The notes beneath the pieces were generated by a model. The model had not been told where the DNA came from. It saw only the letters and a list, made by a program, of their open reading frames with translations, and made no database searches. Shown here piece after piece: positions 46,270-58,324 of a stretch of 64,000 nt of DNA. Position 1 is the stretch's first letter, and every line of letters begins with the position of its first letter. Source of the DNA: Nymphaea colorata (taxonomy: Eukaryota; Streptophyta; Magnoliopsida; Nymphaeales; Nymphaeaceae); assembly GCF_008831285.2 (NCBI RefSeq), contig NC_045148.1:17787002-17851001 (forward strand). Reading direction: 5' to 3'. Position numbers and translations under genes: made by a program.

Positions 46270-48360
46270 ATATTAATCTAGCTCAAATCTCCGATTAAGA
46301 CAATGGACCAAAAAAGAATGGCATACAAATATATGGAACTTCTCGACTTGCACATAGAGAGACAAAGTATTTGATTTAGGAAAAAACAGAGAAAGTGGAG
46401 AGTTTTAGCCATCCTTCACAATAATCTATCTGTAATCCTCTGTAATTCTTCATTGCTTCTGCAATTAAATTAACAGTGGTGACTGGAGGCTGCACATGTA
46501 TACTTGAGAATTTTCCTCAAACGTTGACAGCCTTAAAAATTGTTCACCCTCAGAATTGAGTGGTGATTTAAAGTTTTTTTTTTTTTTTATTAAGTTGTTG
46601 GTTCTGAATCCTGAAGGACCAGAACCTCTGCTCTTCTTCTGCCAAATTGGTGCTTGTTCTGGTCGCTTTCAAATGTGCCTTGAACTACTTGGATAAGGCT
46701 TCAACTTTGAATCACAGTGTTGAAACACCACTTACACTACCTCTGGTGGTCTCCAGCACAAACGGGCTCAATCTCAGGTTCTGTTTGTTCTCGCTGGGCT
46801 CTAGTACTGTCCAAAGTTTCTACCCTTGCTACTTCGTTTCTTTGCGGGAACGCCGGCTCTTCTGTTATAAAAGCAGCTTTCTTCATGTGAAGGGACAGTT
46901 TCCTCACCTGATCTTCCCATGCTTCAATCGGCCTTGATTTTTTTTTTTTAGATTTGTTTTTTTCCTTTAGAAAGAGAAGAAATGAAACACAAAAAGTGGA
47001 CGGGTGCTCTTAATTCTTTATCTTTTCCTTTGTTTTTACATTCTCACTTCGTCAGTATATTACGTACAGTCTAAAATCAGGACAAGGAACTGCCATGCAC
47101 TCTCTTCTGCAGGATACATGACTAGGTGAACATTTGGCCATATATGACGTCTGTGAATTTGGTTTGTTCCTCGCTTGCATCTTTAGCTCGTACTGGCATT
47201 AACAACTCTCTTGACAAAAACACAAAAGAATCTCATAAGTGCTACGAAGCGGCGGCCACCAACTTTGAATATAGGCTTCATTGCCTGAGTTCCGGATACG
47301 TGATACATTAATCTCAAATCTCCATGTAAGTGAGACGGTCGCACAAGAAAAAGGGCATACAAATATATGTAACTTCTGAACTTACACACGGAGAGACATA
47401 AAGTATTTGATTTGGGGAAAACCAGAGGGAGAGGGAGTGAGCTTTAGTCATCTCCACAGTAGTCCATATGTCATTCTTCACTGCAGCAGTTAAACCAACA
47501 GTGGTGACTCGAGGCTGCTGCACATATTTGAGAATTTTCCTCAAATATTGAGCGCCTAAATTGTTCACCCTCAGAAGTTGAGTGGTGATTGTTGTTCTAC
47601 CAGAAGTTAGGCAGTGATTTATAGTTTTTTCTTATTAATTTGATGATTCTGAATCCTGAAGGACCAGAATCTCTGCTCTTCTTCTGCCAAATTGGTGCTC
47701 CTTCCGGTTGCTTGCTAATGTGCCTTGAAATACTTGGATAAGGCTTCAACATTGAATCGCAGTGCTGAAACACCACGAACACTATAACCTCTGGTGGTCT
47801 CTAGCACAAGCAGGATCAGCCTCAGGTTCTCTTTATTCTCGCTGGGCTCTAGTACTGTCCAAAGTTCCTACCCTGGCTAATTCGTTTCTTTGCGTGGACT
47901 ACGGCTCTTCTGTTATAAAAAGAAGCTTTCTTCAAATGAAGGGACAGTTTCCTCACCTGATCTTCCCATGCATCAATCTGCCTTCTCTTTCAGATTTGTT
48001 TTTTCCTTGAGAAACAAAAGATGTGAAAATACAAAAGACGGACGGGTGGTCTTCATTCTTTTATCTTTTCCCTTGTTTTTTCACTCTCACTTCGTCAGTA
48101 TATTACGTACACAGTCTAAAATGAGGACAAGGAACTGCCATGCACTCTCTTCTGCAGGATGCATGACTAGGTGAACAGTTGGCCCTATATGACGTCTATG
48201 AATTTTTGTTTTGTTCCTCGCTTGCATCTTTTAGCTCGTACTAGCATTAAGAACTCTCTTGAAACAAAAGCACAAAGGAATCTCCAGAGTGCTATGAAGA
48301 AGCAGCCACCGACTTTGAATATAGGCTTCATTGCCTGAGTTTGGGCAGAGATATTTGTCA
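46270..48360. repeat. ~1.03-kb tandem duplication inside copy A
   Basis: 46270-47305 and 47306-48360 are diverged tandem copies. Paired landmarks are GAATCCTGAAGGACCAGAA at 46607 and 47651, GTCAGTATATTACGTACA at 47053 and 48093, and GCCATGCACTCTCTTCTGCAG at 47092 and 48139. Copy B carries the block once (about 59205-60130). No gene is recognised in either unit. Confidence 0.8.
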
Positions 48361-49270
48361 TCTTCCTTAGTACCCATCGAACTACAGATCAAGCTGTGAA
48401 ATTAGAAATAAATCACTCCTTGATGGACAACTTACGTGCAGTCAGATCTGTAATGAAGTGAGAGACAAATGATGCATGTAGTTGGAACATTCATCATCAA
48501 ACTATAGGAATGGTGCAGATCTTTTAATTATCTCCGATGAGGGCGCATCTAAGCATCAACAACGATGATAAGGAACCCAATTTCCATACACCACGTCCTA
48601 CAAATTTATATTTGGCAAAATCTATTTCCATGGCAGCTCTACCTATGCTGTTACTAATATTAAATCCATTTCATTAATTTATTATAGTTGGGATCCCTAA
48701 GAGAGTGCATGGCATCTCCAATCATATCCTGAAGAATTTTCTTGCCAAATATTTATTTCATCGACAACTTGGTACCAATTGACAATAAAAAGGCCATGAA
48801 CAAAATACTGTTTTGGCTTATTACAATTGAGAGAATAACAGGACATATGACAGTCAATGGTTGAAGGGGTTGTTTGGGAACGATAATACTGTTATGTATA
48901 TTTATATAAAAATTGGGGCAGATTCACAAACATTTTAACAGGGCCCAAAAAGATCCGACTACTGAGCCTACTTTATCTTGTCACAATAATCATGTCATGG
49001 CAGCAAAAGGATGCTGTAGGTAGGTGGTGATCGGACTAACTAAATTAAGAATTTTTAGGGATCGCAGATGGGCATATGAAGGCCTTACCGATATCTGCAT
49101 CTGAAAATACTATGCCAACTAAAGTTCTTAATATCTGCTGGGGGCTTGGAACTATCCTAGATTCTGTGCCTGAAATCCACGTAGCCACATAATGACATAC
49201 TTCTCGCATCATTCTAGTAGAAGATGATAGTACTTAAACGGTCATACCACCATTCTTGCGTCTTCTCTCT
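48361..49270. other. Non-coding DNA upstream of the bHLH gene, copy A
   Basis: It is colinear with 60130-61045 in copy B. It contains no convincing exon; an upstream PIF APB-motif exon was looked for and not found. It ends with a splice-acceptor-like pyrimidine tract (CTTCTCTCTTCCAG) just before the ATG at 49278, so it may be a 5' intron. Confidence 0.5.
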
Positions 49271-49277
49271 TCCAGCC

Positions 49278-51831
49278 ATGAACTACCATGGCAGCAGCTG
49301 GGGTTCTCCAACTGGACGGAATGAGCCCATCCCAGAATGCCCACCGCCATCACCAAGGACAGTTCAGCGACGGTATCCTGCCATGGTCTTCCCCGGTCCA
49401 AAACAGTCTTTCTACCATGATGGTGAGCCCTCTTGCTCAAAAGCTACTCCTCGGTTTGGTACTGAAACGAAAACAGCACACCCTGTCGGCCAATCTACTG
49501 TATCTGCTCGCAGCCAGATGGTCTCGGAGGTGAATGATCGGTGTACTGAAGATCTATCATGCGAAAGCATCTCTAGCTTTGAGGACTGGGCAAATCTTAC
49601 CGATTTGTCATGGTCACCAGTCAACAAGTATGACAGTATTGGCAGAACTAACTCTAGTTGCCCGACCAGATACGGTGAAGAAGATGGTTCGTTCAGCGGA
49701 AAACAAATCGAAAGTATGGAAACGAAGAGTCAGGTAAGCATTTTTTTCACAGTGTAGTTAATACATAAAATAACAGATAGGTGATAAAGAGTATGTTTCC
49801 GATCACAGGCGGCTGCTCATGAAAATCTGAGAGTTGCCAAGAAGCCCACTGATTCTAGGAAAGGTCATTGCACCTCAAACACTCGCTATGAGGTGGAGAG
49901 AGTAAGTATGTCAGACAGGACGAATATGTGAGGTCGTTTGATAATAAGTTTTTGACATGATAGTAAGCATGGAGCTCTATATCCCAACAAACTGCTGAAG
50001 TAATTGTAGCAACTATGAATGACAATTGTAGAAATCTGTTCACTGAGTTGTCCGCTGTCGGCAGAAACGAAGGCACAGGATCAGTGAGAAGGTTGCAGCT
50101 CTCCATGACCTCGTACCCAATGCAAGAAAGGTCAGTTACATATACACACCCATATGGAATCATGAACACAAACATGCATCCACTTCCTCTTCCACCCACC
50201 ACTGGGTGATCAGTCTCCTTTAGCTAGAGTTTGTGGTCACTGCCTCTTTGAAAAACCACTTAACAGGCTTCATATTTAAGAATGTTTTTCAATTAGATCG
50301 GGAGAAAGTCACATAAAAAAAATTCAATCAGTTCATCCCTTCTAATGAACAGCTTGCAGACATGTTAACTAAAGCTCTACTGGAGCTAGGTTCACTTTAC
50401 TTTGAGACAAGCTTTATCTCCATCCAATGGAGATTCGCTTGTGGGGACGTGTTAGGATAAGAGATCACAATAACATCTCCGACGATGTACTCGGCAAAAA
50501 TGGTTACATGATAAAGAAAGAGTTAATCGAAGAGATACTCTTGCCAAATCCAAAGGTGAAAATCAGCTACCATATATGGAGGCAAGAATATCTATCCAAA
50601 TGTAGTCCCACTTAATACATTGGAGAACCCACAACTCTCTAAACAATTAAGAGAAATTGCAGCATTTGTGGAACAAGCCAAAAAGGCTGAACCACGTTAA
50701 GACTGGTGTGCATAAAAAATATGGTTATTTTATATTATTATTTTGAAATATTTGATTGTTTGTGTGTACAAATGCCTCTAAAAAAATTGAAGTTATTGAA
50801 TTAGTGCCCTTTCAACCAAATTTTTTGGCTCCGCCGATGCAATACACCCTTTTCAATTGAAACGAAGACATACCAATTTCTCTTCGCCCCATCTTAACTG
50901 GATCTTAAACAAATTTAGATGGAAACGATAAAAATGTATTGAACATACGAGCAAAACTTGGGTCAATCATAGAATTTGAAAGTCAGGATTATAATTGAAA
51001 ATTGAAATTACGTCCAAAGGAGTAGGATTTTAAGCAAAAAATCTATATATATATATATATATAAGGGTTTAACGACAGGAAGTTGATACTTTAAATTTTT
51101 GTTAATTTTTTTTATACAAAATATGAATATTCATAAATGTCAATTTAATATGAAGCACGCTTTCACTAGAGTTGCTTTTATAAGAAATATTGATTCTTCT
51201 ACTACCAAAAATTTAACGTCATACAACCATTAATTATTCAAAAATGATTAAAACTAATATATTTATCAAATCACACCTAACATCATATCTATAGAGTTAG
51301 ATTACACAAAAGGGTATTCAATAGTAAATCTTAAGGTGTCTGGTATTTGTCATAAATTAAGTGGTCTGGATTAATATACCAATATATATATATCCCACTC
51401 TTTTCTGCCCCTCTCCACCTCCTTCTGCCTTTTGTGTTCTTCCCAGGATGCTAAAATTGGACCATCTGAATCACACACTCTGTTTCTTTCCCCTCTTTAT
51501 CTTTCCTCCTCTCTTTTTTGTATTTGTATTTTTAACGGACGATGCTACAATTTTTTTTTTGTCAACATTGTTGAAAGCAATCAATTCTGCAGCGTGATAT
51601 GGCCTCCATGCTGGATGACGCGGTTAAGTACATGAAATCACTGCAGCTGCAACTTCAAGTAAGCCACCTAATTACTTTAAATTTATAGGCTCAGGCTTAA
51701 GACTTCTGAATTGAAGGTGTGAAAAGTTCAATACTCGTGGATGCATACATTTGCTTTAACTTATGGGGATTCATGAACAGGACAGTCATACTACAAAAAA
51801 GAAAAACTTCAGCCATTTAGCAACATTTCAT

Positions 51832-51870
<39 letters not shown>

Positions 51871-52238
51871 TAACTTGCAAGTCTTTTCGTATCGATGAAT
51901 ATTAGGCCATGCAGAGGAGCCTAGAATGCAGCGCTTGGATTTCTGCAGGGTTCACCGTCCAAGGGTACCTCCGGCCTCACCTTCAGTCAACACCACCACG
52001 CCAATTAGGACCGATCCAAGCATTCAATTTTGGCGGTGGACCGGTGGATCCATTCCTTCCACAGCGCTACCCAATTACTAGTTCAACACCTGCGCATAGC
52101 CAGTCTTCATCATCATCACCTTTTCTAATGCTGCCCAATCCTTCACAGCCATATCATGTCACCAACAGCATAAACTATGCACCGCCTTCGCATCATCATC
52201 ACCGAATGACGCAGACGCAATCCGGCCAGGTGCTTTAA
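49278..52238 (+). CDS. PIF-like bHLH transcription factor, copy A
   Basis: Five exons keep one open frame: 49278-49733, 49809-49901, 50065-50130, 51593-51658 and 51906-52238 (TAA). All introns are GT-AG. Exon 3 (66 bp, KRRHRISEKVAALHDLVPNARK split at its middle) encodes the basic end and helix 1. Exon 4 (66 bp, RDMASMLDDAVKYMKSLQ then LQLQ) encodes helix 2; two 66-bp exons here are typical of PIF/PIL genes. The long first exon is Ser/Pro-rich and resembles the middle region of PIFs. The basic region reads RYEVER-KRRHR where PIFs have EVHNLSER-RRRDR: Glu and Arg are kept, but the E-box-contacting His is replaced by Arg. No N-terminal phytochrome-binding motif was found; an earlier exon may be missing. 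bHLH proteins of this group bind E/G-boxes as dimers in the nucleus. The last exon could alternatively splice at 52230. Confidence 0.75.
50265..50845 (+). mobile_element. Copia 3' end plus dispersed repeat inserted in the bHLH intron, copy A only
   Basis: Copy B runs directly from sequence like 50260 to sequence like 50845. The extra DNA includes the copia RNase H C-terminus FIPSNEQLADMLTKAL (about 50331-50378), a purine tract (TGTGGGGACG) and a TGTTAGGATAAGAG LTR start at 50450. From about 50740 it contains words also present at 19455-19556. It is in the same orientation as the gene. Confidence 0.7.
51040..51870. other. Repeat-rich end of the third bHLH intron and (CT)n in the last intron
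   Basis: Short (TA)n at 51047-51063, a T-rich stretch before the acceptor of exon 4, and a pure (CT)n run at 51836-51864 upstream of the last exon. The corresponding (CT)n in copy B (63751-63764) is much shorter. Confidence 0.8.
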
Positions 52239-52239
52239 T

Positions 52240-52918
52240 TTGATTTGTTCAATCTTGTTTCCAGCTAATTTTATCTAGGCTAGCTCTTGATTTTCTGTAG
52301 TCCTCCGTGTGTTTTATATATCATACAAATCTACGGCGTCTACTTTTCCTAGCAAATATACTGTAGGTTATGGATCCTCAATTTTTTATTGAAATGGAAG
52401 AACTTTCGATGGGTTAGTTAAAAGGTGTGAATTCAGAAATTTCTGTTGTCATCCATAATTAATTGATAGTTATTCTAGTTGTCATGATCTCTAACTCTAT
52501 AAGCATGTAGTACATTATCAGCAAAAAATGCGCTTCTCTGTGTCTGGCATCGGCAGATGAAATTTGGCGTTTCATCCTCATTCTCTCTAGTTGCCCAGGG
52601 TTCTCAGTAATGGTGGGTCTTACAAGCAGAGGACACTCCGACATGTCAAGGCTCCACAAGCCCCAAATCCTCATGAGAAGTGGGATTCATCCGCAGCCTA
52701 TAGCATGTAAAGCAATCAAGGTGTTTATAATTAGACATGAACTCTGAGACTCATAAGCTTTTCCTGTATATTTCATATGCAGTAAAGGGACTTTATGACC
52801 AACATCAAGACTATCTCAACTCAATGTTTCAGTCGGGCCTCGCCAGCTTCAACTGTTTTTAAGCAGAAACAGAGCTGGGGGATCACCCCTATTCCATTGA
52901 AGCTAAAAGAATGAACAA
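52240..52918. other. Region 3' of the bHLH frame, possible extra exons
   Basis: Two acceptor-like sites (GGCATCGGCAG at about 52557, TTCTCTCTAG near 52589) precede short open stretches. A further stretch near 52785-52860 encodes GLYDQHQDYLNSMF then FQSGLASFNCF and a TAA. These may be alternative 3' exons of the bHLH transcript. No EST evidence is available, so this is weak. Confidence 0.3.
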
Positions 52919-54580
52919 ATGAGTCTATATCGGCAGCACGGACAATCAGCCCACCCATCCCACTTGCCCAGAGAGCAAGGATACAACTTCTACAGAAAAG
53001 AAACCATTACAGGGAATGCTGTTCTGAATCCACCTAGAAAAACCAGAGACTACCTCAATGTGAGCAGGCAAATGATGGCCCGTTGCAATTTTCTGGAACC
53101 AAGATTTCCATGCCACACCCTTAGATTTCAAGAATATACAAGAACTTTCCTCAGCTATCTCATGAAGCACCCAAGTCAAGTGAACTGTTTCCGGAATGGC
53201 CCTGCTATGATTGTCCACCAAGAGTTTCCTCCCTTTCAACAAACCATCTTTAAAAAGAATCTTCTTTGCTTCTTTTTCATGAAGGCCAATTTGAATGATC
53301 CAGCCTGACAAATCCTTAACGAGCCAACAAGGAGTAAAAATAGTATTGCGCAGCCACACCTTAATTGATCACTCACCATCCAAAGGCCAATCTTGCTTTA
53401 ATATCACTTCAACACAAGCATGCCAAACCTCTTTTTGCCTCTCTCGACTTCCTCCACACATTCTGATGTTTGGCCTAATTTCTAAAACACCATATTTTTC
53501 ACATTACAATATTAAAAAAACCAGACCCCAACATTTCTTCCTCTCTTTGCCAAGCAAGGCTTTTGTTAAAATACCACACCAGCTCTGCACAAATGGCCCT
53601 AACCGGCTTCCGACCGATGCCAAACCATCCATCACATAAGCCCAGATATTAGCAGCAAAGGCCAGAGGGGCAATTCAACAGCACATGGTCTTGAGTTTCT
53701 ACATGTTTTTTACGTTGGAAACAGATCGAGGCCAAGTTTAGGCCAAAACGCTTGTCTTCCGGAAGATTTTTGTTTAAGAAAGAGTGCCACCACAGGGCCC
53801 TCGGAGATCACAGTGAATACATCTGCTGCACCCCAACTTTCGTAAGAAGCCTCCAAAACCTACCAATATCGACTACCTAACAGCCAGGCCAGATTTTCTT
53901 CCTCCAATTGACTATTGTACTCTTCATCCGAATCCTCTCCCAAATTTGGATCCTGGATTTGATTGGAGAGTTGCTATTTTGCCAACACAAGGTTTCCTGA
54001 CCCTGGGTCAGATTAACTCTACAACTTTCTCTGATAGGAGCAAAAACATTCCTTCTAGTTCTAGAGTCCCCATTATACTGCAGTACCGCACCTTCGCTAG
54101 CTTCACCTGTGGGCGGCAAGAAACTCAACCACAATCCACTGCGCAGGGCAAGGGCGCCTTCCCTCCATAACGCCTCTAAATCTTCTTTTCAAATAAACAT
54201 TACACAGAGCAAGACCAAACAACCAACAAGTTGTTGGAAGATAAACCAGGTACAAGATCACACCAGAAAAAAGAAAAGAAATAGGAGAAGCCTAGTATTA
54301 GTGTAACAATAAATTCAGTTTAGAGGGGCTTTCCCTTCCCCCATAACAAACTCTTGAAAAGCCTGCATTGAAGAGGAGGAGGCCACGGCTTGGTTTGAGC
54401 CGGCTGTGAAAAAGCATGCAATTGAAATCACCAGCCAATATATGGGGGTGTGGAAAAGAGAGAAACACCATTGAGAGATCAGACCAAAGGGAGGGATCCC
54501 TATACGCGTAGACGGGGCTATGGACTGCAGTAAAGAACCCATCAGCCTGTTGGTTTATAACAGAAATTGGCATTCCTCCA
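52919..54580 (-). pseudogene. Internally deleted LINE relic
   Basis: At 54573-54298 the minus strand encodes an endonuclease piece (VHSPVYAYRD, HILAGDFNCM). At about 53745-53650 it encodes a zf-RVT-like pattern (CFQRKKHVETQDHVLLNC). Only about 550 bp separate them, too little for a reverse transcriptase, so the core has been deleted. The 53359-52946 frame downstream is open for 137 codons, but I do not recognise it. Many stops interrupt the whole. Confidence 0.6.
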
Positions 54581-54599
54581 ATTACGATTGACGGTGCGG

Positions 54600-54603
54600 G
54601 GGT

Positions 54604-54641
<38 letters not shown>

Positions 54642-56430
54642 GACAGAGAGGGATTGGACTCTTATGTTTGGATGATCCTTAATCTATGTAATCGTATCTG
54701 CCTATCTGGTGGGAGTCTGCCTAATTAACGCCATCTAGCTAATCAACCCAAACGGTAGAGACAGAGGGGGAGCGCTTACCTTTCATGACCAAGATCGCCC
54801 ATTCACTTTAATAAACTCTTCTCTTGTTGCTTGTTCCCCTGCACGGAAAGTAATCAGCAAGAACAAGAGCAGGAATTAAAATTTGCATTTGTCTAGATGT
54901 ATAGTTGCCCAGTCTGCAAAAGAACTTAAAGAAGTACTTGCAAAAACATAACACAAACGTTTGGGTGATTTCGCAAGTGACACCACATCATCTAGATCTT
55001 GGTTGGGAACCAGAGGTGAGATCATGGGAGGGACATAGGTGTGAAAATGGAAGCGCAGATAGAAGAGGAGGGTGAGTACTTGTAGCTGAAAATCTGGAAG
55101 AGATTGCCATCTTCAGTCCCATTTGTTTCTTCAATGAGAAACTGTTTTCTTTTTTTTTTTCCTTTTTGGGAGTCGAACGGGGTACAGGCATGAATAAGAA
55201 GTTAATAAAAAGAGATTCTGGTTCTTGGTCTGCATCTGGCAGAATGACTCTGATCATTGGTCTGTCTATGATGATGTTGATTTCAGCATCAGAATTCAAC
55301 TAGTTTTAACTTTGAGCTAACTAAAGTCAGGTTCAAAATACCGTCACGCAGAAACCGACCACAGATCTTATCCTCTGACGCCTGCGCACCAGTTATAAAG
55401 AAAATGTGTGCCTTTTCTGTCATTCTAATCACCACCCACCTGTTCACTTGGTCTTATCGATCAAGGAAATGCCTACATGCAGCGTTGGTGCCAGCGCCTG
55501 ATTGGAGGGCTCGGAAGGCATCACGAACGAAGAAGCAACTGCTTCCACGTTGAAGCTTATGGCAGAGGCATGAGTTCATCCGGTACTTGGCGTCTGTAAT
55601 GGTGAGAATTCAAGAGCTGGGGAGCTTGAAGCCAGGGGCTGAGGCTGAGTAACTAGGAAAGGAATTTTGAATATTATTGGAGCTTCGAAGATGCAGGACT
55701 CTTCAATGCATTTTGTGTTTATGGGTATTTCAATGCATCAGGGATTGGCACTACAAAACTGCATATTTTTACTGACTTGTGTAACGCATTATCAACGTTA
55801 CTGAATCCATAACATCCTTTTACAACATCACATATGCAACACTTTCTATTGCTAAAGCATGGGTAAGTGCTTTCAATGTCGCATAAATGTATCTGACATA
55901 CATTCATTTGTCATCCATAACGCGGTGGTGGTATTTTAATAAAAGTCATCCGTAACGTCGTTTACAGGTTACAAAAAGGTCATTAGTATAACATGACGCC
56001 ATGAAAGCATTGATGAATTTTTGCGTCGCACTTGCTAAAATGGAAACCGCCTTACCAAAGATTTTTCTTTATGTGTTTTCAACGTTACTAAATGTTGAAA
56101 TTCTTGCAGCGCACATTGTTAAACTGCGAGGGACGTTTTCAGTTTGTTTAATTTAAGGCCATTTTTTGTTTTGTCTCAAATATCCTTGTTGGGAAATCGC
56201 TTTTTTTTCAGTAAGTTTGTTTTCTCTTGTATTAGACGTGAACTATGTTTAGATGATAAAATTATCTATCACTTTTTATTTTTATTTTTTATTTTCAATC
56301 ATTCATTGTAATTAATTGATTCTTGATTAGATGACTAGTAACTTTTAAAAAACCATTTATTTTTCTATATCAACTAACTATTGTTTGAGACGCCTGTCAA
56401 ATTTGTTTGTCTATTTCTTAATTAAAAATG
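54600..56430. other. Spacer between copies A and B
   Basis: It starts with (GA)n/(GACA)n (54602-54651). A minus-strand ORF (55299-54988) has no family resemblance. At 55749 CACTACAAAACTGC begins a stretch with repeated GTAACG/AACGTTACT words that resembles a CACTA-element end, but no matching TTGTAGTG end was found. Otherwise AT-rich non-coding DNA. Confidence 0.4.
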
Positions 56431-56431
56431 A

Positions 56432-56659
56432 ATGGGGTCTGTCCCTGCTCCGCCTCCAACTTCTCTACCTCTACCCAGCCCTATCGGTCTTTTGAAAGAC
56501 TTAAACTCGAAAGCCGAAGAAAGAGCCCAGCCATTGCAAGCTCTCCTCCAAGCCATTCCTCTTGCGTATTCGGCGTCGGCAGAGGGAGGGAGGCCTGATT
56601 ACCGAGCGTTAGAAGTCGACCCCAAAGAGAAGCTGTGGAGTGACCGAATTAAGACTTGA
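56432..56659 (+). CDS. Possible short ORF or first exon, function unknown
   Basis: A 75-codon frame begins MGSVPAPPPTSLPLPSPIG and contains LKDLNSKAEERAQPLQALL; codon use and the Pro-rich start look exon-like. The paralogous DNA at 40189-40320 keeps the central part (CCAGCCATTGCAAGC, GCCTGATTACC) but not an open frame. I do not recognise the protein. It may be the first exon of a gene whose other exons have been lost. Confidence 0.3.
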   Translation: MGSVPAPPPTSLPLPSPIGLLKDLNSKAEERAQPLQALLQAIPLAYSASAEGGRPDYRALEVDPKEKLWSDRIKT

Positions 56660-58250
56660 TCCGAAACTTTCGACTTCTCAGATTCTCAACCCCTTGACAT
56701 GTAAGCCATGTATTTTCAACTTTCGCCTTAGCCCTTCTATTTTCTGCCTCTTGGAGCGAACTCTGTTTTCTCCCTTTGTAGTTCTTACTCTTTCTCACTT
56801 TGTAGATGAACAAATAGCAGAAATATAAGTGTGTGCTCAGAACCAAACTGGTGCTTCTTTGACATCAATTTTGAGAAGTCTATGGCAGATGCAATGGAGG
56901 CAATAGCCGACTCCATTCCGCTTCGGTGTTTCTTTCAGTAGTTAGTGGAGATGCATTCTTCGCATTAGCCTTGTCTAACGAGATGTCATTCTATACAGGT
57001 TTTGCATTACGACCAAAACGTAGTGTTAGCAAGAAAGACTTCCACATATGAGCACTAAACAACGTGAACTTGGAAAAGATCAGAAAAATATGGGATGTAT
57101 TAACTGCGCTCTCATGCCTGGACGGTTGAAACCTCCACCACTTTAGCAAAAGTGACATCCCAAACAGTACTGCAGTCTGTTTGAAGGTCTTTCTCCTTCT
57201 ATTTGGTGTTAATGCAGTTAATTTAGAGGCACGAAACAGAAACAAAGGCAACAATTGAGTGAACTTGGAACTCTGGCTGACCTGCAACTATAAAGAAAAT
57301 GCACATACAATGCTGAAATTCGAGAACTGTCGACATTTCACCCTTTACTGTAGAAAATTATGATTCATTGACCATCAAGAAGGAGTGAAGATGTCAAAGA
57401 AGCTATATCACATGGAGATGGCTGAAGATATGGAGATCAAAAAAGTTCCAACATAATTTCTGTTGGAGAATATGCAACAAGAGTTCAGAGCAACTTTTGA
57501 TACAGCAAAACAAAAAGTAAGATGCAGAAAAAACACACTGGTGGGACTATTCAACCCATGAAAATTTGGCTTCGCTACGACACCATGAATATACTTTTAT
57601 CCTATCCTAAACTAATAGAGATGAAATGAATGCATAACGAGTATCCAAGCGCGGTCAAGAAAGGAAATAACTCAGATATATCAAGAACGCAGGATGCCTT
57701 CAGTCTTCACGTCTGCATGGCATCAAAGAGGAATTTTCATTTTATTGTTTTTCCACTAAACCAGACAACAGACGCGATCCACAAGTTTAAAAACCCAAGA
57801 AAAATTACATCTAATGCATGTTTTATGCCGTATAAATTGGCTTCTTTAGGATCTAAAAACGAATCTTTTAATCTTTCTCTGTTTATAACATAGTCATAGA
57901 GAACAACTTTTTGCGGAAAAAACACATTAAGAACGTTCAGCCGAAAAAAGGAAAAAAAAAACCTTTTTTTTTAAAAAAAAGCCAAAACAAAAAAAATATG
58001 AAAAAAATCCCATAGTGCTTGTTTCTATTTTTCAATTTTTATTGTTGCTTATCTAATTGTTTTATGTTGTCTTATTAGCTTCTCATCTATTTTATTTTTT
58101 CTTAATTTTTAGGATTTTTAAAATTTTATAAAATTTTACGGTTTTCCCCCTTTCTCTAAAACCTGAAAATGATATTTTTGACTATCGTTTACAAGATAAA
58201 TCTGTATATCATCAGGATATTCTCATAGCAGTTCACAAGAACCAAGAACA
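56660..58250. other. Non-coding part of copy B
   Basis: Homologous to 40320-41618. It includes a ~130-bp A/T homopolymer-rich zone near 57940-58010. No gene is recognised. Confidence 0.5.
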
Positions 58251-58257
58251 TGTGGGG

Positions 58258-58262
58258 TGTGG

Positions 58263-58324
<62 letters not shown>
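58258..58324. repeat. (GT)n(AT)n(AG)n microsatellite
   Basis: Three adjoining dinucleotide runs, followed by CATATGAATACATG, which in copy A lies just beyond the LINE's 5' side. It is the empty-site counterpart of 41620-45428. Confidence 0.95.

Larger units (their letters stand above)
40189..52240 (+). repeat. Segmental duplication, copy A
   Basis: From CCAGCCATTGCAAGCTCTC (40189) onward the sequence is colinear with copy B from 56529. Anchors are 40189-41640 with 56529-58300, 45430-46260 with 58320-59200, 47306-49240 with 59205-61030, 49271-50260 with 61047-61970, and 50845-52080 with 62160-64000. Two insertions (41680-45378 LINE; about 50265-50845 copia-containing) and one tandem duplication make A longer. 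Confidence 0.85.

Noticed and set aside
47597-47782. Minus-strand ORF conserved at 59365-59577 as a gene
   Set aside because: The frame is similar in the paralogous copies only because the DNA was duplicated; the first tandem unit (46600-46740) does not keep it, and no family resemblance exists.
50030-50130. bHLH exon 3 as starting at the TTGTAG acceptor (50030), giving an in-frame TGA
   Set aside because: The acceptor at 50064 yields the 66-bp exon seen in this gene family, keeps the frame and is preserved in copy B at 61759.
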